64,000 nt of DNA from Brachionus manjavacas. Its lineage: Eukaryota > Rotifera > Eurotatoria > Ploima > Brachionidae. Location of the stretch: positions 868,001-932,000 of the forward strand of contig JAHQIY010000004.1 in the NCBI GenBank assembly GCA_019054805.1. The letters are read 5' to 3'. The notes under the pieces were generated by a model. That model was not told where the DNA came from. It ran no database searches and was given only the letters and a program-made list of their open reading frames with translations. The translations under genes were made by a program, and so were the position numbers. Shown piece after piece: positions 1 through 13,800 of this stretch (positions within the stretch are counted from its first letter, which is position 1; every line of letters starts with the position of its first letter).

Positions 1-1980
1 TTTGTTTAATGTTTCAAATGTCTTTTCTTAATAAAAAAGATTGTTGTTAAATAGAATAAACAATTTGTAAATTTTTAATACGTTTTTTCCTCAATTAATT
101 AAATTGGACATAAACTAAATAGAAATGTAAAAAACAGACAGAAATTTGTTAGTTTAATTTTATTAAATTTTATTAAAAATAGACAGAAATTATATTTTCT
201 CGTAATAATACGCCTTTATTCTAAGCCTGTTCCTCAAATAGACGTGTTCAGAAGCTGGGGGTTAATAGATTAAAATAAAAAAATAAAAAGTTTTGTAGGA
301 ATCTGTTTTATTAACAAAATTGAGGTAATTTTACAACAAAATAATAACTATGGAAGATAAAATGACAAGAAGGACCAGAGAAAAAAATTGATATCAAATC
401 AACTTAGAAATCATACGCTTCTGTCTGATAGATTTTTTTAATTTTTAAAATTCCATCAGAATTTTAAAGTGGTAATTTTCAGAAATTGTCACTGCTTTGA
501 AAAATTTAGCGTAAAATAATGATTAAATACACAAAAATTTTTTTTTAAATTAGTTGTCTGAAAGCTTTAAAAATTTCTATTGACAATCCACTTCCTTAGA
601 GCAATAATATTTCCCACTAGTTTTAAATCTCTCATCATTTACTTGACACATTTGCCCGAGGTTCCAAATCAATTAAGAGCTTTTAGATCAACATGAAAAA
701 TATTTTACCAGATATAAAATTAAATGTTCGGCTATTCAATTGTAGCTATTTTTAATTTGGTTGATGACATAAAATAATTAAAGCTATGTCACAATTAAAA
801 TTTTTTGCAGTGATATTGAAATAGGCCTAATAAAAAAACATTTTTATGATTATTTTGTTCCTAGTTATTTGGCGAGATTTTTAAATTATTTATTAAGCAA
901 ACTCTACGTGGGTGAAGAATAGCTAGGAAAATAAAACAAAAAAATGTATTTATACAAAAAAAAGCTATTGAAAATTAGTAGAAATTTTAATTTAATTTTA
1001 GTTTATTTGAACGTGTAAAATTAATTTTTATTTAAATGCAATAACTATTGACCAAATATTAGTCATTTTTTCGAATTTAATTTTAGTCATGGGGAGTATT
1101 TTTTTTATTTAAATATTTATTTTTCTAAATGGTTAATAGTTAACTAACTTAAATTTAAAAAAAAAAGAAGAATTATTTATTTTATATAAAAGTTAATTTT
1201 TTTACCCCAATTTATTAGTATTCGATAAACACTTATTAATAAGAAAAAAATAAAATGACACTTTTTTTTCACATTGACACAAAATTAATTACAAAAATAC
1301 CAAAAGTTTAAAAAAAAATTTCTTTTTCCACATTTATTTGGAGGATCTTTATTTTAGTTCCACACTTTTCATTAAACATTTCTTGTGTTACTGAATCTAT
1401 TCTTGATAATATAATGAATTTGGTTGTGAGTTGGTGGCTGGATATTTTCTTTTATTAAACTACGCTTGATTTCCTTTTAGGTCCATCAAAGTGATCGAAA
1501 AAAAAAATTTTTCTCTAAAGAGGCAGCAGCAGAATCTTAAAAAAATGGCCAGTTCTAGCAGAAACAATCAGAGAAAGATAATTTAAATTTTTTTTCCTTA
1601 AGTTTTGTTTCTTTTTGGGCTGCAATTAATTATAAAGGACTAATTACTAAAAACTGCGTTTATTAGAGTTCAATCTCTATTTAAAAAAATATCAAAAAAA
1701 TTTTGTAAAAAAAATTAGACGACTAAAAATTAATAGAGCTGATTTTTTGATCCGCTTTTTCAAATTAATTATTAAAATGAAATTTGAAATTTTTATATTG
1801 AAGTTTTTTAAAGATGAGCAACCAGCATCAATAATTGATTAAAGAATAAAAATAAGTGTCAACAATTTTTTAATAAACAAATAGAAAAATTTAATATAGT
1901 TTGTCAAATTTAATAAATATTTTATTTAAATTTTTTTTAAACCAAAATATTTTAGTGCCCTATAAATTTGTAAATTTTTG
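1..1980. other. AT-rich noncoding stretch, no gene seen
   Basis: Homopolymer-rich A/T sequence with stops in all frames. I see no coding signal, RNA gene or bounded repeat here. It lies upstream of the RGS gene and could hold further 5' exons or regulatory DNA, but nothing in it shows this. Confidence 0.5.
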
Positions 1981-1988
1981 GTATTGAT

Positions 1989-2090
1989 GGTCATTTAATG
2001 TGTGACCCAAAGTAATGTGACCCGAAAAAAAAATATCCGGTCACCAAACTGACATAAGTAATCAGGTCACATTACATGACCCCATGGTCA
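1989..2090. promoter_or_regulatory. Cluster of seven GGTCA/TGACC half-sites
   Basis: Seven copies of GGTCA or its complement TGACC fall within about 100 bp (1989, 2003, 2018, 2039, 2065, 2077 and 2086), in otherwise A/T-dominated DNA. One pair, AGGTCA at 2064 and TGACCC at 2077, is an inverted repeat. GTAATGTGACC near 2013 also pairs with GGTCACATTAC at 2065, so the block could instead be a small decayed inverted repeat. AGGTCA is the known half-site of nuclear receptors; a role in control of the downstream RGS gene is only inference. Confidence 0.3.
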
Positions 2091-2376
2091 CATAACAGGC
2101 AAGACCCTAAAATTTCATTCAAAAAAAAGCAACATTTTCTAAAATAAACAGTAATTTTTAGCTAAAAATATCTGACACATTTTTGAAGCATTTAAATATT
2201 AAAAAAAAAAGATCATTTAAAAATTTTGGAATTTTTTTTTACATAAAAAATTAAAAATAACCTAAAATCAAACTTGAATAAAAGTCGAGAACAATAAGAC
2301 TTATTAACTTGGACTTGAAAATTTTTTTACTCAAATAGAAAATTAATTTTTTGTCTTAATTTCTTTTCCATATATA

Positions 2377-3283
2377 AGGTTGTTTAATAAGTTTTTTCGT
2401 TTTTTTCTAGACTTTATTTATTCATAAAAACTAAAAAAAAATATATTTAGCCACTAAAATAATTTCCTTCGCTAGAAATACACATCTCCCATCTTTCTGG
2501 CAGCATTTTGATCCCTCGCAGAAGCTGGCTGGTTTTGAGGTGAAATATTGACTGATGTCTTTTTTGATTTCCTCCAAGTCTGAGTAACTTTTTTTACTGA
2601 GGAAGTGCTGCATGGATCGGAACAAATGATAATCTGAAGGAGCTAAGTCTGGTGAATAAGCTGGATGAGATAAGACTTCCCAGCCTAGATTCTCTATCGT
2701 GTTCCGAGTCGTTTTTGCAACATGTGGCCTAGCGTTGTCATGTAAAAGAATCACTTTTCGCTCTCTTTTAGCTCTGTGTGGCCGTTTTGTTTCCAAAGCG
2801 TGACTCAAACGTATCAATTGTTGTGAATAAAGGTCTGCGGTTATCGTTTGCTTGGGTTGCAGTAGCTCATTATAGATTAAACCCTTCTGATCCCACCAAA
2901 CACGCGTCATCAGCTTCGACGGTTCTCCCAACGCGTTCTTTGTCATTGAGGTCGAAATCTCCAGCTTTGAATCGAGCAAACCAATTTTGACAAGTGCGAA
3001 CAGTCAGAGCGTCGTCGCCATATACCAAACAAATCGATTTGGTAGCCTCTGTCGCATTTTTTCCTTCGTTAAACTCGAAAAACATGCAATGGCGGATATG
3101 CATTTTTTTGTCATACATTTTTATTTAGTTAATTATTTAGAAAAAGAAAACATATAATCTTATATATCATTTGAAAGAATAAGAGTTGCTCTTTCAAATG
3201 ATGTACAACATTGCATAAAAAAGTTTAATCTTTGATGAGATTATTTCATTTAAAAATCGACGAAAAAACTTATTAAACAACCT
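2377..3283 (-). mobile_element. Internally deleted mariner transposon
   Basis: The element is bounded by inverted repeats that match over 23 bp: AGGTTGTTTAATAAG at 2377 continuing into TTTTTTCG, and the mirror image ending at 3283. The flanks are TA-rich, as expected for a TA target; a TA lies at 2375-2376 on the left and one at 3283-3284 overlaps the right end, so one boundary has drifted by a base. Length is about 0.9 kb against about 1.3 kb for intact mariners. A subterminal hairpin (3166-3177 pairing with 3191-3202) lies between the right inverted repeat and the transposase start. Confidence 0.9.
2431..3118 (-). pseudogene. mariner transposase, frameshifted and missing its central part
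   Basis: Two overlapping frames encode the ends of a mariner transposase. The N-terminal piece (3118 down to about 2870) has the helix-turn-helix region, including the RTCQNWFARFKAGDF motif. The C-terminal piece (2979 down to 2431) has VILLHDNARPH and SPDLAPSDYHLF; the two aspartates are separated by exactly 34 residues, the D34D signature of mariner. The segment with the first catalytic aspartate is absent: the N-terminal domain runs almost directly into VWWDQKGLIY, implying loss of roughly 100 or more residues, and the frame shifts at the join. The protein cannot be active. The copy could only move if an intact relative supplied transposase. Confidence 0.92.
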
Positions 3284-3778
3284 AATAAAATTGGAACATG
3301 AATTTTCAACAAAACATATTTTAGTTATATTCTTTTAAAATGAATTAATGAGTAAAAAAATAAAATATATCTATGCAGAACAGAATTAATAAAAGATTTT
3401 TTTCGAAAACTGATTTGGTTCTATTTGGTAGGTTTTGGGTTGCAACAAATTTCTTTCGTTGTTATTCTAAAAAAAAATAGATAATAAATGAATTAAATAC
3501 TTCGATGTTGTCGTTTTGATGGGATTTGGTAGTAAATAATGAGGTTAATGGTGACTTAAAAAAAAATTTTAAAAGAAAATTAGAAAATATATTGAAGATG
3601 TTTTTGTCTAATTTATTTTTAAAATTTTGTTCAAAATTTCTTTTTATTCACTAATTCACTTCAAAAGAATACAACTTTATCAAATGCATTCTTGAAAAAT
3701 TCATTTATCAATTTTTACATTAAAAAAGAAATTAAGACAAAAAATATAATTTTTAGATTTTTAGATTTTTGAAACATG

Positions 3779-3831
3779 TCAAAGTCTTGACTTGCGCTTG
3801 ACTAGTTACTTGTGACTTTTATACAGATCTG
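3779..3831. repeat. Solo end of a hAT-like element
   Basis: AGTCTTGACTT followed by CTTGTGACTTTT and CAGATCTG closely resembles the right terminus of the hAT element at 30855-31459, which ends CTTGTGACTTTTAAACAAC-TCTG. No matching left end is visible nearby, so this is probably a decayed fragment of the same family. Confidence 0.35.
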
Positions 3832-3839
3832 GCTAAAAT

Positions 3840-4320
3840 TACGATTATTTTCGAAAATTATTACTTTTAGGATTTTGCTGTTTGGAAGCCTGAATCATTC
3901 AAAAAACAATTTATTTTTTAAAACTTCGTTTTCACAGCATTATTTTTTAATAAAAAAATTTTCAAAAGATTTTAAAAATTAAAAAAAATCTTTTTAAATA
4001 CTTAGATAACTTTACCATTTTTATTAATTTTTAGAGGAAAATAAAATAAAAAAAATCATATCAACCAATTGTGCCAATTTTTATTTGACCAAATATTGAC
4101 CTTGTTCAGCAGCTTAAATTTGGCAAAATCCTTGCCACAAATCACCACTGTGGCTTCTTAAATTTCAACTAATAATTGCTCTATATTTTGATAGATAAAT
4201 ATTTTTTCCGCATGTTTCTGCGCCTTTTTTTCGTCATCTTTACCAGACTGATTTTCAGGCCTCCCGAGAGAACCTTTTCTCTTTCTAAATTATTAATTAA
4301 TTAATTTGCTTTTTTTTGCT
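3840..4320. other. Noncoding upstream flank of the RGS exon
   Basis: No open frame or repeat boundary recognised. The 3' part ends in a T-rich tract and AAAAG that serves as the likely splice acceptor for the exon starting at 4326, so this is probably intron or 5' flank of the RGS gene. Confidence 0.4.
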
Positions 4321-4325
4321 AAAAG

Positions 4326-4855
4326 GTTAAATTTAAATCAGACACAAATTTCATATCTAATTTGGATTATGGAAAGGAGTCAAAAAAAAAATCAGATCCA
4401 AGCTGGCACAATGAAGCAAAGCAAATAGCAAGCAGCAAAAAATTGAACAAAAAGTCAAGTCAATTACAGCAAAAATCAGCCACTTCGATTCACATGTTCT
4501 CTGGCATCAGCAAGCCATTGATTAAGATGAATTCCAAGCTAAAATTTCGCTCGAAATCAAGCACTCAGCTAGTCGACGAAACATCCGGTGCAAGCACAGC
4601 CAATCTGGCTGATTCGCTCCAAAACCCAGAAAAAAACCAACTCGAGCCCATCGAGTCCAAAGACGAACCCGAGTCGGACAAAGGCGAGTGCAGACGAAAG
4701 ACCAGCGTCCTGCACGGCTTTTACTCCAACAACTACCAGCTCTACCACAACCTAAACAGCCACAGCAGAAATCAGAAAAGGTACTCGAGTTCCATCAACG
4801 ATGCCTATTCAAATTCAAGCCAAAATTCAAATGTCAAATCAATTGCAACCAATTT
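4326..4855 (+). CDS. RGS gene, N-terminal exon
   Basis: Preceded by a T-rich tract and AG at 4324-4325 and followed by a canonical GTAAGT donor at 4856. The frame is open from the acceptor (a TAA lies just upstream at 4320-4322), giving about 56 residues before the Met at 4494. Base composition is clearly less A/T-biased than the surroundings from about 4490 onward. Without splicing the frame stops at 4857-4859, so exon and intron can be told apart. Sequence is Ser/Lys/Asn-rich with no recognised domain; assignment to the RGS gene rests on matching strand and phase. Confidence 0.75.
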
Positions 4856-7800
4856 GTAAGTTGTTCACCTTTTTCAATCACTTGTTTTTTGACAGGCTCT
4901 TGTCTCTAATTTGCATAACAAAAATTTCAAGTCATTTCTACTCTTTTGTTTACAACAAAAAATTCACCAAAAAATATATTTCCGGTTGGCATTTTAGATG
5001 AAATTTTCGAAAGAACGCTGATGACGCCGACGATAACATTAGATAATTATTTATCCAAAGAGTTTATACATATTTAGTTTATATCAATTTTTTTCATCTG
5101 TCAGATTTAATTTAAGATAAATAAAATTGCTGATTAGTAGCTTCGAGACATGTAGCTCTCTAAAGCCAACGATTTGTTCTCGATTGTTTCCTCAATCGAT
5201 ATTTATCTAATTTTTTGCAGAGCAAATATTTTCCAATTGTGGTGAAGTAATTAAAAAATTGTGCTTTTTCTAGTTGGCAAATCTCTTTTTGCTCAACTCT
5301 TTAGGCACTTGTCAACATAATCTTATTGATGCACTTAGTTACTTATTAATTTAGTTGATAAAAATCTACATTAAGTGAGAGAGATTTTTTTTTTATTAGG
5401 GCCATATTAAATTAAAAATAGAAGTAGTAGTAGTATCTGCAGTATAGATATCTCTACTTCACTAACGCTCAAAAGCGTTAAGCCTACTAAACTAAGGCTT
5501 TGGCAGACTTTGCTTTTCACCATTCCAAAAACTTCATTGTCAATGACTGCTTTGAAGCCATTTATTGTTTGCGCACTAACAGCATTAACTGATAAGCTGT
5601 TCCATAATTTTACGCAGCGATTTGTTAAGAAATCATATCTTAATAATAATAAGAATAAGCTACAGCAAGCAAGCTTGCGGAGATGACCTACTAGAAGGAC
5701 ATCTATGGTATCCGAAATTGCGCAGAAAAGATGGAAAATAACAGACAAATACATTTTTTTTTTTTTTTAGTTCAGTAAGAGTCATTGTTTAATTTAATCT
5801 AAGAAAGTATTGCGTGGAATTAAGTAAGTATTATGTACAAGAATTTTACAAAGGAAAATATGCAAGAATACAGAAATAGAATTACATAATAAAAGATGGA
5901 CGTTAATAATGGCCCACTCTTTTTTTATAAAAACAACATCTAATTTAATAAAAACAACATCTTTTTTTTTAAACCAATTATCTTTTATTTATTTTTTATA
6001 CTTTTATTATAAAAAATATCTAATCTAATAAAACATAGATAAAAATAATAAGAAATATATAATTTTAATGAAAAAACACAAAATTAATTAGAAATAATTT
6101 TTTTTAATAAAAAAATACTCAAAAAAGAAGATAATTAATTATTTCTAACATTTGTTTTTGCAATACTAATATCTTCTTTTAAGCATTGGAATGTTGCATT
6201 TTGGACAATTTTGTTGATCTACACTTTCTGATGATTGACTTTTAAATCAATTAAATTAGATGTTGTGTTTAATAAAAAAGAGTGGATTTTATTATTTTTA
6301 ATAATATTTTTATTAATAACGAAGGTATTAAAATTAATTGCTCATAAAAGATTACATTTTAAATACCATTACAAATCAAATAAAATTACAATTTAAATAG
6401 AATTACTATAAAAAAATTAAAATAGAAGAAGTATACAATAAAAAAAGGTGGAAGGAACTAGTGCGCGTTAGTTTAATCATATGCTAGACCTGAAGGCGTC
6501 GTACTTATTCTTGAACTGGTTGATTGATTGAGAGTCGGTAACTTCGGCTGGCAGGGCATTCCAATGGTTAATAACTCTGTTCGTGAAGAAGTTGGACCTC
6601 TGCATACATTTAATTGAGGGCTGCCCGGAGAGTCCCGGATAATTTTATGCAGCGATTTGTTAAAAAATCATTTCTTAAAGAGCCTTTGCGATTTATTTCT
6701 CGGACCAATCTATTGTCATGTGGTCCTCTTAGGCTTTTTACACCACAAGCCAAATTGATGCCATTTGTTAACTATACTTTTTCAAAACCTTTTAAAATTT
6801 TCTATATTTGAATTAAATCTTCCCTTAAACGACGATTTTCAAGTTTCATAAGATTTAAGTATTTCAATCTGTCTTCATAAGACTTGGTTCTGGTATAATC
6901 AATCAGTTTTGTCGCTCTTCTTTGCACTTTTTCAAGAATAATAATGTCTTTTTTTAAATACATTATTATTCCAGGTTCCTACTGCATACTCCAGATGGGG
7001 TCTAACAAGTGATGTATAGAGAAGTCTTAATGATTTTCGGCTAAGGTTTTTGAAAGAATTTCTTATTTGACCCAGTATTCAGTTAGCTTTCATAGCTGCT
7101 ACAGTACATTGTTTATTCCATTTCAAATCATTTGTAATAAAAACACCCAAATCCTTTTATTCTGTTATCTCCTCTATTAAATGAGATATATTTTGATTTG
7201 ATTATAAGTATTAGGCTTTTTCTTTTCCCTTCCCTAAATACATTGCTTTACATTTGTTCAGGTTTAGATTTGTTACCATTTATGCCATATGATTCAAGTT
7301 TTATTATCAATTTTCCATGCGGAACTTTATCAAAAGCCTTTGAGAAGTCAGTATACACAATGTCAGCATTTTTGCCATTTTCATATTCATAAGTTGCTTT
7401 ATCAATGAACTCTAATAATTTTGTTAGTTCACCCTCATTAAACGATTTCATTAATGTTAATGAAAGCGCGCATGAGATTTCTTAATAGCAATTTTTAAGG
7501 AGCAAAGGATGCATTTTATCCGGTCCAGAAGATTTTTCAGGGTTTAAGGAGGACAGTTTTCTCTGGCTTAAAGATGACGTCCGGGTTCAATCTCAGCAAT
7601 TTGACTGTTCGTTTAGGAAAGTGAATATCGCTCTCGGTTTTACTCGGCAAGTTGAAAACCGATTTAAAATAGTCATTTATTGTTTTTACAATATCTTTAC
7701 GTTCTGTAATTAAAATAAATTTTTTCAAATTTTTTATTTTAAATTTTCAATAATTTTTTTTTGAGAATTAATTTACGTCAATTGAAGCGATGACAATTAA

Positions 7801-10800
7801 AAAAGAAAATGGGACAAAAAATAGAATAAAAAATTTATTCAGCTATTGTGAGAACACTTTTTACTTGTGGATAAATTTTTTTCACTAAATTAAGTTATTT
7901 TAGTTTGAAAAAAAGGAACACTTTTTGAAGTATTGATTAAACAAAGTTTTTAGAAAAATAATTAATATTTTTTTTTACTAAATCAATAAAAGAATAATAA
8001 ATTTTTTTAGTCGCATACAGTTTAAAATATTTTTACAATGCAATTTTATGGTTAATCAACAGGCTATTGTCCTTGACAAAGTAGACTAATTAACACTCGA
8101 CTTATTTAAATAAAAAATTAAACTTTTGAATTTTTAATTACGAATTTTAATGAACAAGATTAGCAATTAAGTTTTTAGAAAAAATTAAAAATTGATAAAT
8201 TTAAGTCAAATTTTTTGTTTCATAAAGTTATTTTAAATTAAAATGATATTATTGTAAATCGAAAGCTTGAATATTGACTTCTTCTTACTAAATTTTTTCT
8301 AGTCGTGTCATTACTTAATTAATATCTTAACATTTAAAAAAAAATATGAAAATAATAGTCATTTAATAAATTAAATAAAATGTAAAATACTAAAATTTGT
8401 GATTATTATTTCTAGCAAAATCTTTTCACATATTTATTGGGATCGTTCGAATTTTAGTTCAATATTTTCATCTGTCAAATTCAGTTGATTATTCAGCCAT
8501 GTGCAGAGCGTTCTGATAGAAGCTCACTCAAAAGCAACTTTCTTTCAAAATTTTAATCAAAATTTTTCATTTTTTTAAGTTTTAATTTCCACAAAAAAAA
8601 AAGTCGGAATAAATAAATATCAAAGCCAGGCAAAAAACGCAATTTTATTGACACTAAATTGACACTAAATTAAAATTTAGATATTTTCAAAAGAAAAATG
8701 ATCATCTGTTTTGATAAATTTACCTAAAAACCAAAGTTGTAACAAGAAATGATTTTCAAAATATTACGATTAAGCATCTTTTAAATGTTTCGTAAAATAC
8801 ATAAATATCTGCTGCTATTTTATTAATTCTATTTTTTATTCATTAATATTTTATGAGGGGTTTTTCAAAAAATTTGAATAAAAATTTATGAAATTTTATT
8901 CACTAAATCAGATTTACTTTCTACAATAGAAATTTTTTTTTATGAATAATTCGCTTTTTAAGCGAAGCCTGAAAATGGAGGAAAAATTATTTGATTTTCA
9001 AAGTTTTTTTTTTTCTCAATGTGTCCAATGCAGACTTTAGTCTTTCATATAAACATGTTGGACACGCCCATTCATCTTAAATATAAAATGTTAATATTTA
9101 AAATCAAAATGTTTTAAACTGTTTAATATTTTGAAGTTAAAGAAGAAATAAAAAGGCATTTTGAAATTTATTTATATTTTTTTTGCTTGAGTTCTAGTTT
9201 AAATAGCTTTTAAATTTTAGAAAAATAGTTTAATGAGATTTATTAACCAAAAGGAAGATTAACTTTTCGGAGTGTTCTAGAGCCTAAACTATTTATTTGA
9301 AAGAAAAAATCCATCTTTCATTTATCAATTTATATGTTTTAGATTAAAAAATGAATAAAAAGTAAAAGAGAGTAATTTTCATATGAAAATTTTTATTTTA
9401 AAAAATAAGGATTCTTATACTAATTTTTTTCAATTAATAACTAAATTTTATTGAATACAAATTTTTTAATTAATTTTTCTCAGGAAGAAATTTAAAAATT
9501 TTTAATGGTTAAACAAAGTTAAATAATTCAACTTTATTATAACTTAAATTTCAAATTGAATCTTTTTTAATTTTTCTGTGAAGGACTGATACACCCAAAT
9601 TGTTGTAAAGACTTAACAAATTTTCAAAATAAATTTTTTTTTCCTTATTCACTCTTTGTGAAGTTTGGGTCAGTGCTTTCGATTTATCATCAAGCCGATC
9701 TTTTGCTTCTCCCCACGTCAATCTCATTTTGATGAACTCTTTCGTGATTGATAGACCTCCATGTTACTTTTGGTCATCTTACCTTTAAAACTCCTGCATA
9801 GATAAACTACAATTGTTTTTTTTCCCAAAAGAACGAAGACTGTTCTTTATTCATTGATCAGTTGTCTAAAATGGATCAATTTTGTAGCGTCGATCAGTCT
9901 TTTCAAAGTAAAATTGATAAATATTTTTCTTTTTAATCTATTTATTATTTTTAATTAAACAATAATTCCTTAAAAAAATTTTTTTTCAATTTTTTTCTTC
10001 CTATCCTTTAACATGCAAATTTGATTAATACGAAATTGGTTAATACGATGTCCATTTTTCCGCCCAAACACATCGTATTATCCAGACTCGACTGCACTAC
10101 AGGAGTCTGGATAATATCGAGGTCAGTGCTAGCTGGTTCGAGTTTTAAGAACTCTTTAGGTTCTGGTCTATTTTGAACTTTTCTAAAGTGCTTAACACAT
10201 CTTTGTCCCAGCTCTCTTTCAGTTGTTAAGATACCACCTTCTTTGTCCTTCACTAATATTGTTCTTTTTTGTAAAGAGACACATATTACATTAGCAATCT
10301 TGTGCACCATTTGTGGGTCCCCTTTTGAGCTGGCTTCTTCTGCTTCGCTAGCATACTACTTTATATGGTTTATCTAGTCCTAGAATTCGAAAATGATATT
10401 TTGAAATATTTTAAAATAAATTCTGTTGTAGTTAAATTTGTAATTAAATTCTTAAAGAATTATTTTGTCGGGAGAGTCACAAAATAAGTAGATTAAAAAA
10501 AATGTTGTAATAATTTTTTTCTTCATCAATTATTTTTAATAAATTAGAATAAATTAAAGATTAGTAAATTATTGTAAATAGCCTCTAAAGATGAATTCAA
10601 ATTAAAAAAAAAAAAATTTTCATTCTTTTTTTAAACCAAATTCTTTTTATTCATAAATTTTTTAAATGAAAAAATAGACGTAAAAATCCTAAATTATCCT
10701 ATTTTTTTTTGTAAAAAAGTGGTTTGGTGATGAATAATTATTATTTTATTCTTAAAAATTTTTTTAATTTTTAAGCTCCAATTCAAATGATGAAATAAGC

Positions 10801-13800
10801 TTATTCAATGCTTAGAGTCAGTCACAGTCTTTATTTTTTTTGCATATGTCAAAGCTTAAAAAGTTAATTGTGAAATTGATTTTAAAATAATTTATTAATT
10901 TTATTAATTGTCGAAAAAATTAGAAAGTTTCATCCAGAGACTTGGCAAAATAATTCTTTAAAAAAATCTTTGTAGAACTCTACCTAGATTTTAAGACTAA
11001 AAAGCTATTAAATAAATTATTAAAAATTTTACTTATTTCTAATATAACCTTTGTCGCTCTCAATATCTTTCGGAATAATTTATCTTTTATCTATTATTAG
11101 AAAAGCAATAAATGATTTAAGATATAAATTGGCAATGCATCAAAAATTAAAATTAAAATTTCAAGTCATATTGACTTTGTTGCGTTATTAATCTTAAAAA
11201 TGTCTAATTTGAAAGAATTAATTGGAAATTGGTAATTACTTTAAATAAATCGATATTTAGATTTTAAGTTTCTTAAATTCACATTTTTTTGCCAGAATTG
11301 ACTTAGATGGATCAAATCTATATTTTATATAATCTCGTGGATTCATCTACTAAGTTTATATGTCTAAGCCAAAATGATCTAAATAATCGATTTTTAAAAA
11401 AAGATTATCTGGATTATTTTGTTTAAGAGATAAAAAGTATCTTAAATATTCATTTACTTTTTTTTATTTGATGCAATTTTCTTGGAAAAAAAATAACTTG
11501 TGGTTTTTGAGATCATTTTCGTTAAGTCAAAATTTTTTTAATTTATTTAAAAAAGTGCTTGTAAATTGCTAATAAATTCTGAATATTTTTTTAAAATAAA
11601 TTTTTAAAAATTAACCTAAAGGAAAAGGCAAAACAAAGCTAAGAAGATGAAGAAATAAAGAATAAAAAGATGAATCTGTAAAAGGAAATTAATTTCAAAT
11701 TAAGAACTGAATAAAAACGAAAAAAAAATTATTTTTTCTAAAAATAAAAAATTATTTATGTATGTTCAATGATCAGACTTTCACTTTTAGATATTGCCTG
11801 TAGTAAATTTAATTAATTATTTAATTATTTTGCAGAGATTAATTCTATTATTTTGCACTCAATTTTCATATTTGACAATTTTCCGTAAAAAATGTTTTCT
11901 TATTTATGGTTTTTATTGTCATTTAAAAACCAAAAAAAACTTAAAAATTGTTAAAATTTAAAATTTTATTGTTTACTCAATTTTTCAAAAATCGCTGAGG
12001 GCGTCATTTTTAAGATGAAAGATCAGAATAATTTTCCTGATTGTTTTTAATTGATTTTGAAAATTAATTTTTAGCAAATTTCTCAACTAAATTTTTATTT
12101 TATTTAAGTTAAAATGTAATCTAAAAAATTGGAAAACTAAGTGAACAGTAATCTTTATTCATTTTATCAGCAATATTGTGAGAAACATGCTCTAAATTAA
12201 TGAATTTAATATCTAAAAATAGCAAAATAAATTGTAAATGTATCTTATTAATCGTATTAATATTTGATTCAATTATTGCGGCATCAAATTATAAATTAAC
12301 ACATAAACTAAAAAAAGAATTAGATTGATACTTTTTTACAAATTATTTGAAATTTTTCTTTTAATTTATAACGAGCAAAATGAAAAATTAAATAAAAATT
12401 AAAAATGTTGTTAAAAAATATTTTTTAAATCAGTCAAAAATTAACAAGGATTCTTGAGTAAATTTGACTTTGAAAAAAGCTTAAAACGACTATTGTCTTA
12501 TGACTTAAAAACCATTAAATTTTTATCAGAATTAACAGAAAAAAATAAAAAAAAATTTTTTTTAAGAAATAACTATTTAAAGTTATTATTTTTTTAATTT
12601 TACTTTTAAACCCTATGCAATTTATGCTTCTTTTTTATCACTTAATTTGGCAAATCTTTATAATAAAATAGTCATTTTTATGAAGACTTTGGAATCATTT
12701 TTTTTCACCATTACGGAGTTCAAATAATTATCCAATTTTGTTTAATATCAAAATTGTTTTTTAATTTTTTTTATTTATAAAAAATATATAAAATCAACAA
12801 AAAGAAAAGATAAATTCATTTTTTCGTTACCTTTTGCTTGCAGGTAGTTCTTGATCTTGTAATTCAATTTTTCTTGGTCTTCCTCTTGGTCTTTTTGCTT
12901 GAATTTGTTGTTGAATAGAACTAATAAAACAGGATTTTCAGGATGCTCTTCATAGGGCATTTCAACAACAATGGGTTACATCTCGGACTGATTGTTTACG
13001 GAATCATTTATTTCGCTTCTTGTTGGTGTCTCAATCGGTAGTTTTTCTAAAGTTTTTCTAGACATGTTTACAGATCGTGTTGTAATTTATTTATCATCAA
13101 AAAATATGAGTCTTAAATTTTTCAGACCAAAATAAAAAATTTTGAGATCCTTGAGCTATTAGGAAGTAAGTTAAAACTTAAAGAATTAATGTGAAAATTT
13201 ACTTGAATGAGGCTTGATAAAGTTGTTCTTCGGTCTTAAAAAGATAAAGAAAATAATCAAGTCTTGACATACTTTAAGTAAAGATGTTGATTCGAAAGGA
13301 GGCCGAAAAGGATTTGGTTGACAGTTCTAAGCTACCTGAGTCTCCTTTATAAATTATTTTCAAATTAATAAATAATTTGTGTTAATTATTTAATGCTGTA
13401 ATAGTTTAAATCAAATACTAGTAAATTTTTTTTATCCAAGATCCAAAACTATAGAATCAGACTTATTGTTATTATGAAAATTCAAATAAAAATTAAACAA
13501 AAAATATCCCTTTTTTGATAAATTGAAATTGAAATAATAAAAATTAATATTTTTAAAAAATATTAAAACATAGTGCAAAATACATTGTTGCACTTTTTTG
13601 CCTAAACTAATTTTCCAAACTAAGGAACTATTGATTATTGACTAGATTTAATAAAAAAAGAAAAAAAAACATTTTATTTTAGACAAAAATGGTACTGTAG
13701 CATTTTTCAAAAACAAATTTTATTATTTTAATTTTATTCTATCAAAAAAGAAAGAATTTTTGTCCGATTTGAATTTGAATTTCAAAATACCGAATTGTTA

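Noticed and set aside
5001-5100. Alternative 3' exon of the RGS gene (EIFERTLMTPTITLDNY...)
   Set aside because: The acceptor phase does not fit the exon ending at 4855; the matching phase gives an immediate stop.
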